DNA from: Ancylostoma caninum
Lineage: Eukaryota > Nematoda > Chromadorea > Rhabditida > Ancylostomatidae
Assembly: GCA_037903475.1 (NCBI GenBank)
Contig: JBAJFG010000621.1
Span: 868,001 to 932,000, forward strand
DNA: 64,000 bases
Reading direction: 5' to 3'
Shown: in pieces, positions 35,601-50,500 of the stretch
Layout of the letters: the number at the start of each line of letters is the position of its first letter
Position numbering within the stretch: the first letter of the stretch is position 1
The notes under the pieces: model-generated
Databases searched by the model: none
The model's input: the letters and a program-made list of their open reading frames with translations, nothing else
What the model was told of the DNA's origin: nothing
Program-made: the position numbers and the translations under genes

Positions 35601-38600
35601 GCCACCGCAACAACAGCTGATCGGCAACAGATGGAGAATGACTACTGTATGGTGCAACCTCGGTCTTATAAGGGCATGCACTAGTATCGTGACGATCTTA
35701 AAGCTCACATAATGATAGGAACGGCATAAGATCACTGGTTCTCGACATCTGCTCATTTCTGCTGTTCAGCCCAGGGGTGCGTGCGAGAATCCATAACGCT
35801 TCAAGTGCCGTCCTGGCAGAAATTTCAGTTTCGAACGCCAAGATGGTACACTTTATATCGAAGTCTGTTCCGCCGTGGTCTTCCATCCTTTGTCTTCTAA
35901 ATAAAATTGTCAGCTAACTTCTAGATAAGGTACCCTCACACTCGACAAATACTAGTCAGTTTCTTGAGCACTTACGCAGCACGAATTTCGACCAAAACTG
36001 CGTCATGGAGTCATTTGATGTAACATCGCTTTACACCAGTGTTACTAACAGTTCTGCTCTGCAGGCGCTCTCTGAAATGCCCGAACTGCATGGAGGAGAG
36101 ATGATTATGTATGGGCTTAGTAAGGCACGCATAATGACTCTTATCAAGGAATGCCTCAGTTGTAACACCTTCAAATGGTCGGGTACGTACTTTTCCCAAG
36201 TAAGAGGGCTGGCAATGGGTCAACGACTAGCACCTGTGCTCGCTATAAGCTTTATGAGCAAAATAGAAGAGCCTGTGCTGTCAAGGTGTCCGCCCATGTA
36301 CTGCCGTTACATCGACGACTGTTGTATTGTAACTTCAACACCATCCGAAATGGATGAGTGTTTCCGAATACTCAATCAACAGGAACAGTACATTTGCTTC
36401 ACCAGAGAAAAAAAAACCGTGCGAAGGTTGGTTGTCTTACGTAAATACACAGCTGATGCTCGCAAACAACACGCTACATGTAAAATGGTATCGCAAAGAG
36501 AGTTCAAAGAATGTTATCTTATGCGCGCTCCGCTCATCCAATGACCGCGAAGCGAGCCATCATTTGTAGTGTGTTCAAAACGGCTATAGAAGTCTCGAGT
36601 GGTAATGCTCAGGAATCACTGAGGATGGCAAACAAAATAATGAGCAGCAATGGTTACTCATCTCGACCTAGAAAAACGAGAAAACCAACAGCTGCCAATG
36701 CAGGCAACGTAACGAGGGTAGACTCCCCCTCTGCTTGCCATTTATTTCCGACAAGGTAAGCGCCGCAGTCAGGCAATGTCTCATCCAAGCACATCTACAT
36801 GATGTCGTCTTGGTGAACATTCCAAACGAAAACATAAGGGAACAGCTCGTTCGCAGCAGGCTGTACGACAGAGCTTGCGTCTCACGAAACTGCGTCGTTT
36901 GCCCTTTTCTAAAAATTGGTGATTGCGCAAAAACGAGGGTCGTTTACCAAATCGAATGCTCAATTTTTTTTTTTGGGAGTTGTAGATACTCATGGGTGAT
37001 AGAAACAACGAATAACCCCTTTACTCCATTGACTTCACGTTCTTTAAGAAAAGTTTTTCTCGCAGCGGCCGAAATCTGAATTTTGGCACCATCCTCAATG
37101 TCTCATAAAATGACGTCTATCGTTAGGATCTGACCACGAATTGGTTCCCTGTAGTAGAGCCAACCCGCTTGTGCTTGAAAATGTGCATGCCCCGACCACT
37201 GGTTGACATCTACAGAGCTATGTGAGATTAGTTCAGCAGTGATCCTCTATGGGTGTTTCTGTCACCCTGGTTTCACCTATCGGCTCTATTCAAAAGGGAG
37301 GGATGCCCCTGCTGGTTCTATAAGTCTGGCTAGAAGTGTTCGGTTTCAACGCAGCTTATTGCTCCCTCGCAGTTCCGAAATATTCGGGCTTGTTGCCGTG
37401 CAGCTAATCGTGCACATCACGCAAAATAAGTTTTGGAATTTTTTCTGTCCCGAGGAGGAGGATGCTTTGAGGATCCCATGAATGATAAAGATTCTCCAGG
37501 GTCCCTGGAATATTGCCGCGTACGTGACGATTCATGCCGCCTTGGATTTATCGAAACAGGACTACTTGAAGTGAAGAGTGCTGGTCACTAGCACGAGCAT
37601 GTATGGCCCCCTGCTCCACCTACGAGTTTTCCCACTTCGACTAGAGCCTTTTGATTTAAAAATGTCTCGTGTAGTTTGTTTCATCTAATTCAAACTGAAT
37701 TAGCCAGTTTTTATAGTGCCAGGTCGCAGTATCTCGCTTTGGTGATGTTTCGTAGAGTTCATTGCATTTTAGCAAGATCTACCTCATCAAATTCAAACCG
37801 GCATGAGTCGTCACGCACACTGCAATATTCTAGAGACCTGGAGAATTTTTACCATTTATGGGATCCTCAAGATATCTTCCTCCTCGAAACACAAAAAATT
37901 CCAAATCTTATTTTGCGTGATGTGCACGATTAGCTGCACGGCAACAAGCCCGAATACTTCGGAACTACGAGGGAGCAATAAGCTGCGTTGAAACCAAACA
38001 CTTCTAGCCAGACTTATAGAACCATCAGGGGCTTCCCTCCCTTTTAAATAGAGCCGATAGGTGGAGCCAAAGTGACAGAAACACCCAAAGAGGATCACAG
38101 CTGAACTAATCTCACATAGTCTTTGTGGATGTCAATCACTGGTCAGCGCATACACATTTTCAAGTACATACGGGTCGGATCTGCTGTAAGGAACCTATTC
38201 GTGGTTAGATCCTAACGATAGACGTTATTTTATGAGACATTGCGGATGGTGCCAAATTTCAGATTTAGGCCGCTGTGAGAAACCTTTTTCTTAAGAAACG
38301 TGGAGTGAATGGAGTAAAGGGATTATTCCTTGTTTCTATCTCCCATGAGTATCTACAACTCCCATGAAAATTTGAACTCCCACGCTCTGCTTTGGAAGAA
38401 GTTATAGACGAAAAACCAAAAGTTGCAATCTTTTTGCTCGCTACTGTGTATCGCTGAGAGCGGTCGTTCACTGAGTGTTCGGATAAATGAACATCTTGCA
38501 AGTAAAAGACGGTAGAGCTTGATAAGTCCTCAAGGAAAAATAGGAAGGAAGACCACGGCAGAACAGACTACGATATAAAATGTATCATCTTGGCGTTCGA

Positions 38601-41600
38601 AACCGAAATTTCTGCCAAGAAGGCACTTGAAGCGTTGTGGATTCTTGCACGCACCCCAGGGTTGAACAGCAGAAATGAGCAGATGTCGATAACCAGTGAT
38701 CTTATGCCGTTCCTATCATTATGTGAGATCTAAGATCGTCACGATACAAGTGCATGCCCTTATAAGACCGAGGTTGCACCATACAGTAGTCATTCTCCAT
38801 CTATTGCCGATCAGCTGTTATTGTGGTGGCATTCTGCTCCGCTATATGTGGAACACGCGGTGAGTTCGTCCGTTGACTGGATGCTTAGTGTTGTCTGGCT
38901 TGGATGAGTTGAATGAACGACTGTGAGGAGGTCTTTGGTGGTGTAGAGTGTGATTAAACGAACTTGAACCGCTTTCAGGTCTCAGAAGACGACGTTGAGT
39001 CGAAACGTCAGGCCAGAATAAATGTTTCCTTGTAACAACCTGTCTGGCACAGAAGAAATTTAATATACAATCAAAGTAAGAATGCCCAGGTTCTACGATC
39101 AGAGAGCATGGAGATGGTAGAAAGTGTATTTCAAGGGTATAGCAGTAAACAAACAAACAGCAAACATGTAAACAACGCTAACCGAGACCCCCTCCAACCA
39201 TCGGCACACTGACATTTTGATGACACACATGTGCCATGAGCGCAAGTGCCGTCGCGACAACCTACTACCTCACAGAACTCGCCTGAAAGCGAGTGCAGTG
39301 AATTGATGTGTTCATGGTCATTCAGAGGATGTAGCAAGAGAGCTACAGTAATCTTACCACCCCATCCTTCGTCGCATTCACATTCGTTCCTCGACACGCA
39401 CTTTCCATGGCCATGACAGTCGTAGCGACACAGCGGCGTGGAGCAGTCCACTGACGTCCACCCTAGCGTAGAATTTGGTAAGAACGGCTAGCTTAAAATG
39501 AGTTTTGACCGTCAATTAACTAGTAACTTTTAGTGAAACTACGCAGAGGTATGTCCAAAAAATGCCGGTCTCGTACTCAGCAACGCAGAGGGAGGGAGTG
39601 GGGAGAAATTATTGTCTCCGTCCGTGAGTAACTGTTCCGTTTCAAAATCTAAGTTTGTATACTTTAATTTCAAACTGCAACACTCACAAATGAATATTTC
39701 AAAAGAACTACTCTACTTCATGTACTGAAATTATTAAGCAAAAAAATTAAATTAAAATGAGCCCAAGGAATAATATCGGAAGATTGGAAACAAGATGCTC
39801 ACCGTCATAGCAAATGCATTTATTCATTTCACAGACGCCATTATTGGAGCAGTTTGCAGGGCAGACGGTCGGAATGGAGCAGTCCAAGCCGAGGTAATTC
39901 AGTGGGCACACGCATACTCCACCTGCATTTATTAGGGTTTTGAAAAAAAATTTTTTCTTCGAAATTATAGAATAAACCGAGCCAGAGCACTGTCTCGGAC
40001 CCGTGTGCCACTTTACCTCCGGGCTAGGTAAACTCTGAAAAAAAGAACTCTGACTCGGACCCGGTAACGTGGCACACGGGTCCGAGTCAGAGCGCAGCGA
40101 AGCGGCGCTCTGGCTCGGTGTTCAATATGAAAAGCTTCTACATGGTCCGTTGTATGCGTAGCAACAGGGATCCTCACGTGTTCAAGTCGTTTTCATTTGT
40201 GATAGCGCTGAAAGTCCAAATTTTCAAGGTTCGGGCATGTTTCCTTCTTCAAGAGTTCTAGTGTAAAATGGAAAAAATCGGCATTCCCTCGACTCGCTCA
40301 GGCGATGAGTCACCGGCCACAGACAGTTGCGAAATAGGGCCTCGCCGTTTATAATACACTGCGTTTCATAACTATACGACCACCTTATTTTTTGCAGTTG
40401 TGCGCGATGCAGCAAATTTGCAATTTTTATAAGGTTGACAGTAGATTCAGCGGACAAGATAACCACGGAGCACAATTTTCTACACCGCTCACTTGTTTCT
40501 GAGTTTCAAAATGCGGTGTTACCGCTTGTCCCACGTTTCATATCTATACGCCCACTAACAAATAATGAAAATTGATGAAAGTTTGTCACCCCAGCTCGGT
40601 TGTGCAAGGATGGCAAATGGTGGGTTTCACAATTTTCTCAGTACCCCTCGCGGTACACCCCTAAGTACAGGAGAGAAAGGTCAGTTCCAGCCTCCAAGCA
40701 ATACAGTACTAAGTGGTTGAACCATCGGGATGAAGGCTGGCCATACTCACTGCCCTGCTCTCACTTATTTGTAAAATTCTGATGAATACCACAGGAAGAA
40801 GGATATCAGAAGCCGAAACTTCCCACAGCTTACGACGAGAGGAAGATCTGCAGGCAATTCTCCTACACTTGCTTGTCGCTCAGCCAGGACCGAGCAGAAT
40901 TGAAACTCCTTGTCTCGAATAGCAAGGTGTGAAGAGCGCTCCACCGCAGCGGAAATGATGTAGAAGAAGTTACGAAGAGCGCTCCATGTCCAATTTTTCT
41001 TTGAAGGACGACTGAGACGATGACGAGCAAGAATTTGTTCGATGGAACATGACACAGATTGGAGTGAACCAGTGATAACTTTCTAGGTCAGATTAGTACA
41101 AATGAGGCTTTGAGAAATGCTTTCAGATCATCTCCACAGACGAGCAAAAGTTCAATTTGGATGGGCTTGACGAGGGGAGAAGCTACTGGAACGGTTTGCG
41201 AAAGAACCCCACTTCCTTCAGTCGCCGCGACTTTGGAGGCAGATCATTCATGGCTTGGAATGACTTTTCTGCCGGGAACAGACTAGAGATAGCCTTCATT
41301 TCGGGTCCGATGGACTCGATGGAGTTCCAGGACTCTCTACATGGACAGGGACTGTCATTTGTGATCGTGGATAGAAGTAGACCTTAATGTAGCTCAACGC
41401 CGGAGTGCACGCGAGCCAGACAACTTAAGGCTGGCTTTCAGAGAGGGGCGCGAACGCCATGGATTGCCTCAAGTGTAGCCCGGACCTGAACTCAATGGAG
41501 AGTTAATCGAGCATCCTAGCACGAAGGGTTTACTGCAATTATCGTCAATTTCAAACAGTTGATAAGCTAAAAACAACAATCATCGACGCCTGGGAAGATG

Positions 41601-44600
41601 TAGAGAGCGATTTCTTGAAGAATCTGATGAACAGTATGCTGAATCGCCTCTTTTGAATGCTTTCCAAGCTAAAGGGCTGATTGCCTATTAAGTTTGCTGT
41701 AAATGGTGTTGTTTCATCGCTAGATTATTCGAAAAAATTGAACTGTTCACGAGTGGTCGTATAGTTATGAAACGTTGAGTGAACTGATAAGTTCAAAACT
41801 AAAAGGTAAACGAAAAACTAGCGCAATGAAAATTGGTGCTCAGTAGTTATTCTTATCTCTGAATCTGATGGATGGAACAGGAAAAGTCTTTCACGGCTGC
41901 ATGTTCTAGTATTGCAAAAAAAATAGGGTGGTCGTATAGTTATGAAACGCAGTGTATAGGTATGATGGTATTTCAAACTGAACAGTGTGATAACGTTGTA
42001 GAACAATTCAGGGAGTTGCTCTTTCTGAGAGTGAGTACAATTTAATGCAGGGCACTCCAGTGAAGGAAATGAACGAAAACTGGTCTACCTCTAAAGCCCC
42101 TTCCTTATTGATTATTACAGAAAAATAACAAAAAAATTACAATCATATTTACAAGCAGACACCCGGAGGCAACGCTCTGTAACAGTGAGAATTAGACACT
42201 CGCGAAATCGACGCACCTTCACATTTTCCAACACGAGAGCAGAAGTTCAGATGAGCACACTGTGAATTATCAGAGTTTTCGGGAATTATTGGAGCAGGAG
42301 CGCCAGGTAAGGAGGCAAACTTCACAGGACTCATAAGTATTGAGCCTGAACATGAGGGAAATTCCAGGAAAATCTGACAATATTTTTGAAACACAACCCG
42401 AAACATACCTTCAGGTGCTTTGAAGGCTTTCTTGACATCGTCAGTTCCCCAGTTGTTGCCGGTGGCTTGAACCTTCTAGAAACTCGTTGTTACTTACATA
42501 AAAATACGATTCACGGCCACTGGGTCAGGGGTGCTTAGAAAAGCTTAGAGTTGTCCAGGCTGGCACTTACCCAGGACCCATCCGAGCGTACGTCCAGTTC
42601 ATGAGCAGAGAGGGAATTCGAAAATTCATTTGATTCTAATCGATAATTTGGAGACGTCAACACCACTGATGCCACGGAGTTGATGTTATCTGAAAGGAAA
42701 ATTCAGGGAATTTCCTAGAAATTACGTTTAAGGCATGCATGTTCCCATATGAGAACGTTTATTGGCATTAACAGGGACATAATTGTGCAGCAAACGGGTA
42801 AAGATTACCATGTAATCGATTTCCACGAAATGATCCATTAGCTGGATGAGACCCATGCATACTGAGCATAGCAGAGTACTCTCCACCATTTTTGGCGAAT
42901 TCGTTTTCTTCAATCGATACGGGCAGTGATGATGACTAAACGATCGATAATTGATTGATTGACTATTGAATGAATCAGTGGAAGCTGAAACTCACCCCTC
43001 CTCTCGGCTCCGCATTCACCATAAGCACACCCTCCTGGCCAGAGTTGTTGTTTTCCAGGAAACTGTTCCTCGAGACCTCTAGTGATCCACATTCGCCCAC
43101 ATCCAGGTGAACCACTGTCTCTTCGTTGTTGACGAACGTGGAATTTGTCAGGCGAGTTTGAGAGGGTTGCTCGTGGCACTGAAATGGAACAGTTGTCGTT
43201 AACATCAGGGTGTGTAGAGGAGCTAAAATCAGACGGGAGTGACCTACCTCGAGTCCAATAATAAGACTTGGCACCGTATTCCTGGTGAACGTGGACCGAT
43301 CGATACTGATCTCCTCTGCCCACCCACCGGTCACCAGTACACCGGCATGGCCTCGGCTCTGGTCAGCGACGGTGACATTCCGTATTTGCACGGATTTTAG
43401 CGGTGCAGCTGGGAATTCTACGATATGGATAGCGTAAGAGGACCCATTGGATACCTGAATTATTTAAACAGGGTTAGCAGAAGGACCGAAGGTTAAGCGG
43501 GAATTCTGGTCGTGCATCACCGTGAAGGAAAAGGGACAACTCTGATTGGGGCATCCGAGCAGCCCGTCATGCCCATTTTTTTTTTTGAATTCGTGGGGCG
43601 TCGATTTCGTAACACATGGTGCCAGAGCTCAAACAGGTAGGTGGGCGTGGCGGGCGACTGGAATGCGCCAATTAGAGTCGCCTGGTTACGCCCCTCTTTC
43701 GCACACGATGATACGCACCCGGCAAATCTTACTCTTCAACTTTATTTTGTCCTATCTCTTTGTTAGCTGAGGAGGTTTAGCATGCCTTGTTAATTTTACG
43801 ACATTTTAACGACGTTTTTTTCTACATTGAGTTTCGATCGATTTATCGATTACACATGAGAATCCTGAGTAATGCTTACCAACACATTTTCTATCTGTAC
43901 ATCCTGTGTGGGTGAGACGAAATCGATGCCGGAACCCCAACCATCACGAATGGCGACGTTACTGCAAGGTCAACAGTAATACCACTCTTATCAATGACAT
44001 ACGGTACGAATAAGTATGCAGTACCGTATAGCAACTGATGTTTTCCTTTCATCGACTCCTACTCCGCTGCCTTTAGCGCGTAGGATCTCAGAGTGGCCGA
44101 GGTCGATCTCTGTTCCAGCATTGGTAGTGATTTCAACACCGTGGACCTGAGAATCTAATCTGGTTAAGAAATCTCACATCATAATTCGGAACATTGTTGC
44201 TGAGACTTCGCGAAAAGGGGAAAATCAGCCGGAATTCCTTGTTGTTTTCCATGTGAATGACAGTGTCTGATACAGCATTGCTCGAGCGGACCACCTCCCA
44301 CTAATTTGCGCAGAAACGTTGCTTATGGGAAAGAGGAGAGGAAGCGCTGCGGAGCGTTATACCTGGAAAGCGGGCGGGGCTGCGATCTGCGACTGGCTAG
44401 TTGGACAGATTGGCCAATTGCAGAGCTCAATCGCGCTGCCTTTTCCAAGTATAACGCTCCACCCCCGAAAGGTGGTTTATTAGTGGCCCTGACAGGAAAA
44501 TTTGGTTTACAAAGCTTTTTATGACTTACAACTGAATCCGCGATTCTCGCGTTCTCCACTTGAACTTTCTCGGAATCGATCCATAACCCGATTGATGCAC

Positions 44601-47549
44601 CTTCGATGCTAGTGTGACTCAGCACCAAAGTTCCGCCTGAAGAAAAATTCCAGGGAGAAATCATTGTCATAAAACAAGATTCGCGGAGAATTACTAGTAT
44701 ATAACAATGTTAGGAAAATTTGGGTGCTGTATGGATGGTAAAAATACTCTAGTCCAGTGCAGTACTTCTGCAAGAGCTCCTATAATCACTCACCAGGTTT
44801 TACCACCAGTCCACGCCATGTGGCTTCCCCGAAAAGCCGGATTGGATGCTCTGCAGTACCGTTTAGGTAAAGTTTACCTGAAATAATAACTTTATAGGTT
44901 TTGCTAGCCTTTTCTTTAATTTTCAGCGTTTTCTTGTAATTTATTTGCAAAATGTTTTTTTTTTTGAAGCACATACGGAGTAGAGTCTCCCACAATTGTG
45001 TGGAATGAGCCAAAAAGTACAGAGAGGGTAGGAATGTGCGCTATTCTTTAATTTTCTGGAAAAATTGTAAGGCGCAGCATCCTCATATCAAAAGACTCAC
45101 CCCGCTCTTGTACAGTAATCCCTATGCCAGGCGCGAATTCAAACTGTGTACCTGGCTCGACAATGACAATCTGTCCAGGGTAGACGGCAACTTCGGAGCT
45201 TATACTGAAGATGGGCCAGTAATAAATAAACACAGACAAAGACGTTACCAAATAAACAACCTGTAAGGCTCAGATACGGCCTTCACTTGGTTGTAAGTGT
45301 TCTCAAAAGGCCGCAGTGAAATTTTCGCCGATTCGTTCGTTTTACCGCTGGTGTCCGGTCTTGCAACTGGCACTATGGGCACGGCTACATTGCCGCTGGT
45401 GACGGCATTCTGAAGCGCTGCTATCGTGGTGGTTTCTGCTGTCGTACCATGCGTCGACTGGTTCGTTGAGGATGACTCTTCCAGGTCAAATATTTCATAG
45501 TTGAGCGAGCGATTCAGCGCGCATATTCGAGGCAGAAACTGTAAATGAGCAAACATTCAGTGAAGTCACGGGTACCACAGTCTAATCCACGGAAATTACT
45601 CACATCAGCTTCGTTCTCGTGGCCCCAGTAGTTTTCTACTGTATCTGCGTGCACAGGAGCTGCCCTTGAGATCTCGCAGGAGGACTGAAAGCGGATTACA
45701 ACTGTAAAGCGGATTAAAACTGTAACAATGCATGGCAGAAATGCCCAAATACATCTCCAAACCACAGAAACCCACCAATCGTTGAGCTGAAAAAGAAAGA
45801 TAGAAAAATGATTTGTGAGCGTCAGTGAATCCAGTGAATCTCACTTGCAAAGAAAAGGAGAAGCTTATAATAAACATACGTACTTCGTTTTGTTTTTAGG
45901 TTGTGAGAGGGCCTAGAGTAGATTGGATGTCTTTGATTTAGACGGGGATTGGGAAACTAAATTAGGCCAAAGGCAATTTCTTCCAAACTGACTGACGGAT
46001 CACTATTTTATAACGTTTAAACTCAGAGCAGGTGAACATTTGCCACTCGACATGATATAAAGCAGTTTTTGTAACTTTTGTTATTTTTTGCCGAGGAGAA
46101 AAATTCTTCAAAAGAATCGCAATGGGTTTCGTAGGAGTTTCTGAGCTGATACTGGACTAGATAAGGACCTCCACTGCTGAAGCAAAGAGTCAGCTATACG
46201 TATATATACGTGCAGCATGGCACCTTACGTCGCCATCCCTAACGGCGTGATAACACTGACTAGCGCCCCTTCGGAACGCTAGAAAGTGGGGTTGGGCAGC
46301 CAGTTGAGGTATGTGCAAAAGCTTCACACGAGCGAAATGCCTAGAAAATTAGCAAATAAGCAAAACTCATCATTAACTGAGCTCAAATACAGAACCCTTC
46401 TTATGAGTTGCGTATATTCTACGGGCTTGGCCGCCTTGTCAGGCTTCGAGTCTTCTCGCGATCCTAGCCTTGCTTGCAAATTCTTAATCACGCACCTACA
46501 TGTAAAGCTAATTTCCGACGCAATGATACTACCTACTTTTTTGTTACATTTCTTACATGCCTATGGACCCGTTATGAGCGGCCACTTTCAACTCTGCGCA
46601 GGAGTGTCTTTCACATGGCTTTAGTACATGCGAACAACATAGTGTAACCAGTGCCGTGTATATAATCACCTGAAATGATTCAAGCTTCTCATTGCTGAGA
46701 TAGTCCAAGTTCTGCTTCAGTATACAGAAAGGAAGAAGAGGTGGTCAACTGAGACACAAATGAGTGCGTAGCGTGGGCCCTAATCCACAGATAAACGTGC
46801 ATCTTGATGTTTCCTCCACTATTCGGCCACAGCGGACCCATTCTCCATCCGTGGATCCGTATGCTGGCGTTTTCCACACTCATGGTAATCATGCGGACTC
46901 ACACTCTATCCGTGCACCCGTATCCAGGCGTTCCCTCCCTCCTTTGGGCCAGGGAAGACCCATTCTCCTTCATGGATCTGTATCCTGGCATTCCTCCCAC
47001 TACTGGGCCAGGGCAGACCCAATCCATCGGTGAGACCCGTGTCCCAGGGCTTTCCCCAATATTGGGCCCCCTCCGAACCCATTCTCCATTGATGGACCCG
47101 TATCCTGGCGCTTTTCCCCATTGTTGGGCCACAGCGGCCCCAATCCCCATATAGCTCCGCTACTATATCCAACAAAAGCCAGAACATGGTGAGAAAATAT
47201 TTTTCCATCTAATCCAATTATTCATAAACAATGTGAATTAGCCTGAGATTTATCTTGATATGTTTAGAACGCCATGCATTCCTTCTCGCAGCGACGACTA
47301 TGTAAGCATCTGCCGCCGCATCGAAGCGGCTTCGACATTTCCGTAACGTCAGCGCCTCATTCGCCTCCACTGCGCAAGAGCTAGCACCTCAGCGACGTCC
47401 TGCAATATCACTCCAACTTCGTCCTGCAACAGCTCAGCTGCATCAATAGCTGAGAATTACTTCGTCCTGCAATATCTCAGCAACATCAATAGCTGAGATT
47501 TCTCCTTGTCAAGGTCTGACTGTATATACTTGTAGATAGTCCAATAAAC

Positions 47550-47582
<33 letters not shown>

Positions 47583-50500
47583 AGCGCCCCTTCGGGACGC
47601 TAGAAAGTGGGGTGGGGCAGCCACTTGGGACATATGCAAACGTTCACACTTGCCAAATCTCTAGAAAATTGATAAAAGAGCAGAACCAATCTTCCAATGG
47701 GCCCAAACATGAAGTCTTTCTTATGAGTTGGGTATGAGCATGAGAAGTTCGTTCTCCATTGTATGGCGTATTCGTGCGTATTACTCACTACCGGGCTAAC
47801 GCAGACGCGTTCTCCATCGGCAGAACTGTATCCTGCCGTTCCCCACACTATTGGACAAGGCGAAATCGTATCCGAGTGTTTTCCAGACTACTTTGCCGCA
47901 GCGGGCACTTCCTCCATCAGAGCGCCCGTATTCTGGCGCCTTCCTCACAGTTAGGGCAAGTCGGATCCGTTCTCCACGTGCGGGTTCGCATCCTGGCATT
48001 CTCAACACTATCGGACTTAAGTGAACCGGTATCCTGACGTTCTCCACACCATTATGCTACGACGGGTCCTTTCTTCATCGGTGGACGCGTATCCTGGCAT
48101 CCCCCACACCACTGGGCCACAGTGGGCGCTTTCTCCATTGGTGGACCTGTATCTCTGTGTCCCCCGCACCACTGGGCCACGGAGGGCCCTTTCTCCATTG
48201 GTGGACCCGTATCTCGGCGTCCGCCGCACCATTTGGCCACGGCGGGCTCTTTCTTCATCGGTGGACGCGTATCCTGGCATCCCCCACACCACTGGGCCAC
48301 GTGGGCCTTTCTCCATCGGTGGACCTGTATCTCGGTGTCCCCCGCACCATTGGGCCGCAGCGGGCCTTTTCTCCATTGGTGGACCCGTATCCTGGCGTCC
48401 CCCACACCACTGGCTTTCTTTATCGGTGGACCCGCATCCTGGCGTCCCCCACACCATTGGGCCTTGGCGGGCCTTTTCTCCATCGCTGGACCCGTGTCAT
48501 GGTGTTCCCCACAGCACTGGGCCATGGCGGGCCCTTTCTCTATCGGTGGGCCCGTTCTGACGTCCTTCACACACCTGGGTCACAGCGGGCCCTTTCTTCA
48601 TCGATGGACCTGTATCTCGGTCTCCCCCCCCACACCACTGGGCCACGGCGGGCCTTTTCTCCATCGATGAACCCGTATCCTGGCGTCCCCCACACCATTG
48701 GGCCTTGGCGGGCCTTTTCTCCATCGCTGGACCCGTGTCATGGCGTTCCCCACAGCACTGGGCCATGGCGGGCCCTTTCTCCATCGGTGGACCCGTATCT
48801 TGGCGTTCCCAACAGCATTGGGCCACGGCGGGCCCTTTCTCCATTGGTGGACCCGTATTTCGGCGTCCGCTGCACCATTGGGCCACGGCGGGCCCTTTGT
48901 CATCGCTGGACCCGTATCCGTACATAGTTGATTGGATACACGCCTTCATATTCAGAGGCTTTTACTCTTTGTTAATGCAGAAGCTTTCTCGAAACGAACG
49001 GATGTCGTGACTACACAATCGCTGCGAGAATTCAGCAGGGGATGCGACTATAGCATCCATCAGACGAGGCGACCGCGTAGGTCCAGCCTCACCGAAGTTT
49101 CCGAGACGCTGTGGCTCTCATAACACCGGCCCATTTCTCCCTGCAGGTGCACAAAGCGTCGCAACAGTGGAAGGCTGGTTTTCCTGCTGCGTACATTGTG
49201 CAGCCTGAAAGCTCGTAAACACTCCCTCACTCCTATGTGGCGAGACCGCCAGCGAAGGTGATGAAACCGCTAACTCGTGCATGCGGGAGAGCCAGCAGTG
49301 ACGTAATTGCGAGTCCCGAAACGAACGTGTCTGCGTCCATGGAAATCGGCCATTTCGCCCCACAGTCTGCGCCTCAAGATTGCGGTGTCTATGAGTGCCG
49401 CCCCGTATCTCTAACAGCTCTAGCCCCCTTACGGCGCTTTGTTTAATAGATATATATTCACTCTTAAGAACAATACAATAACCCGCGTGGCCATCCTACA
49501 ATAGGGTGAATCGGCGAGCAGCTCAACCCCATACCCTATCCGTGGACTCGTTCCCTGGCATTTCCCCACTAATGGGCTCCTGTGTGCCCCGTCTCCACCG
49601 ATGGACCCGTATCCTGAGGTTTTTTCCACTATAGGACCACCCTTTCTCGATCGGTGAACACCCATTCTGATGTAGCCCCGGCACATCAGTCCGTCACCAG
49701 TGCCCCTACACTCTTTGTAAATCTTGAAAAAAAAATGGAAGCAAGTTAGTAAATATTTAGGAAGTTTGATCAATTGCACAATAGGTTCCTAAAAATGTCA
49801 CAACAGCTTATAATGACGTTTCGTTCGTTCATCCCGTGTATTTTTTGTACCGCCCTTCTTAAAATCAGATGGATAAGCTGCATAATAACCATGAGACCTC
49901 AATAATGAGAGGTGCGCAAAGATCACACCCTCCATAAGAAAACCGAGTGAATCCTATCGCTACGGCCTCCACTCATCCTTTCGAAGTGAGTCACGTTCAG
50001 CGTTCCAAGATCGAGTGCAGTTACTTACAAAGCTCCAACAGAGGTGCTACTCCGCTCCGTACATTGCTGTTGTGCATCGTCAAATCGTTGTAAACACTGT
50101 CTCGCCCGGAGGACTCGAGAATGCTAGCCGCTGGTCCCACCGCGAAATCCTGAGTGCACCCGACTTCCACTACGTCCATGCACCTATGACGAAACATCGG
50201 CCGAATGCCCCGTCAGCTACGCATCCTCGTGAGCCACAGTCTACACATGAGCCTCATGGCCAAAGCATGCGATCACGTGCTATTTCCCCTGCGCTCTAGA
50301 AAATTTTGTTGCACTACCATGATTTATATAAGAGGATATCTATCAAGTGTGGGCCGGGCGTCTTACAGCTGAAGCTGTCGGTTGTACAAGTGGTAAACAC
50401 AACAAATGCATAGAAATATTTCAAACGAGACTGGAACAGTATTTCCAAATAACTGCGAGATTTCTGTTTTTACCCATCAATCAATAAATCAATACAACAT

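Larger units (their letters stand above)
35373..39116 (+). mobile_element. Penelope-like element pair, tail-to-tail
   Basis: A plus-strand copy (terminal repeat 35373-35890, reverse transcriptase 35923-36700, GIY-YIG endonuclease 36735-37079, 3' region to 37485) meets a minus-strand copy. The latter consists of 3' region 37858-38375 and terminal repeat 38546-39063, with no reverse transcriptase. The 3' ends face each other across 37486-37857. One 18-bp target duplication encloses the whole 3.7 kb, so it inserted as a unit. It sits in an intron of the large gene, in antisense orientation for the plus copy. Penelope-like elements are known for odd inverted terminal arrangements; this fits that family. 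Confidence 0.82.

Noticed and set aside
37203..38098. Paired 80-92-codon frames on opposite strands
   Set aside because: They are the two arms of the Penelope inner inverted repeat, with no independent coding evidence.
48041..48915. CRISPR-like regular array
   Set aside because: Units are contiguous with no unique spacers, and the genome is animal. It is a tandem minisatellite.
48017..48949. Several open frames of 146-256 codons on both strands
   Set aside because: They are translations of a 60-bp minisatellite whose unit length is a multiple of three. The composition is repetitive and nothing resembles a protein family.
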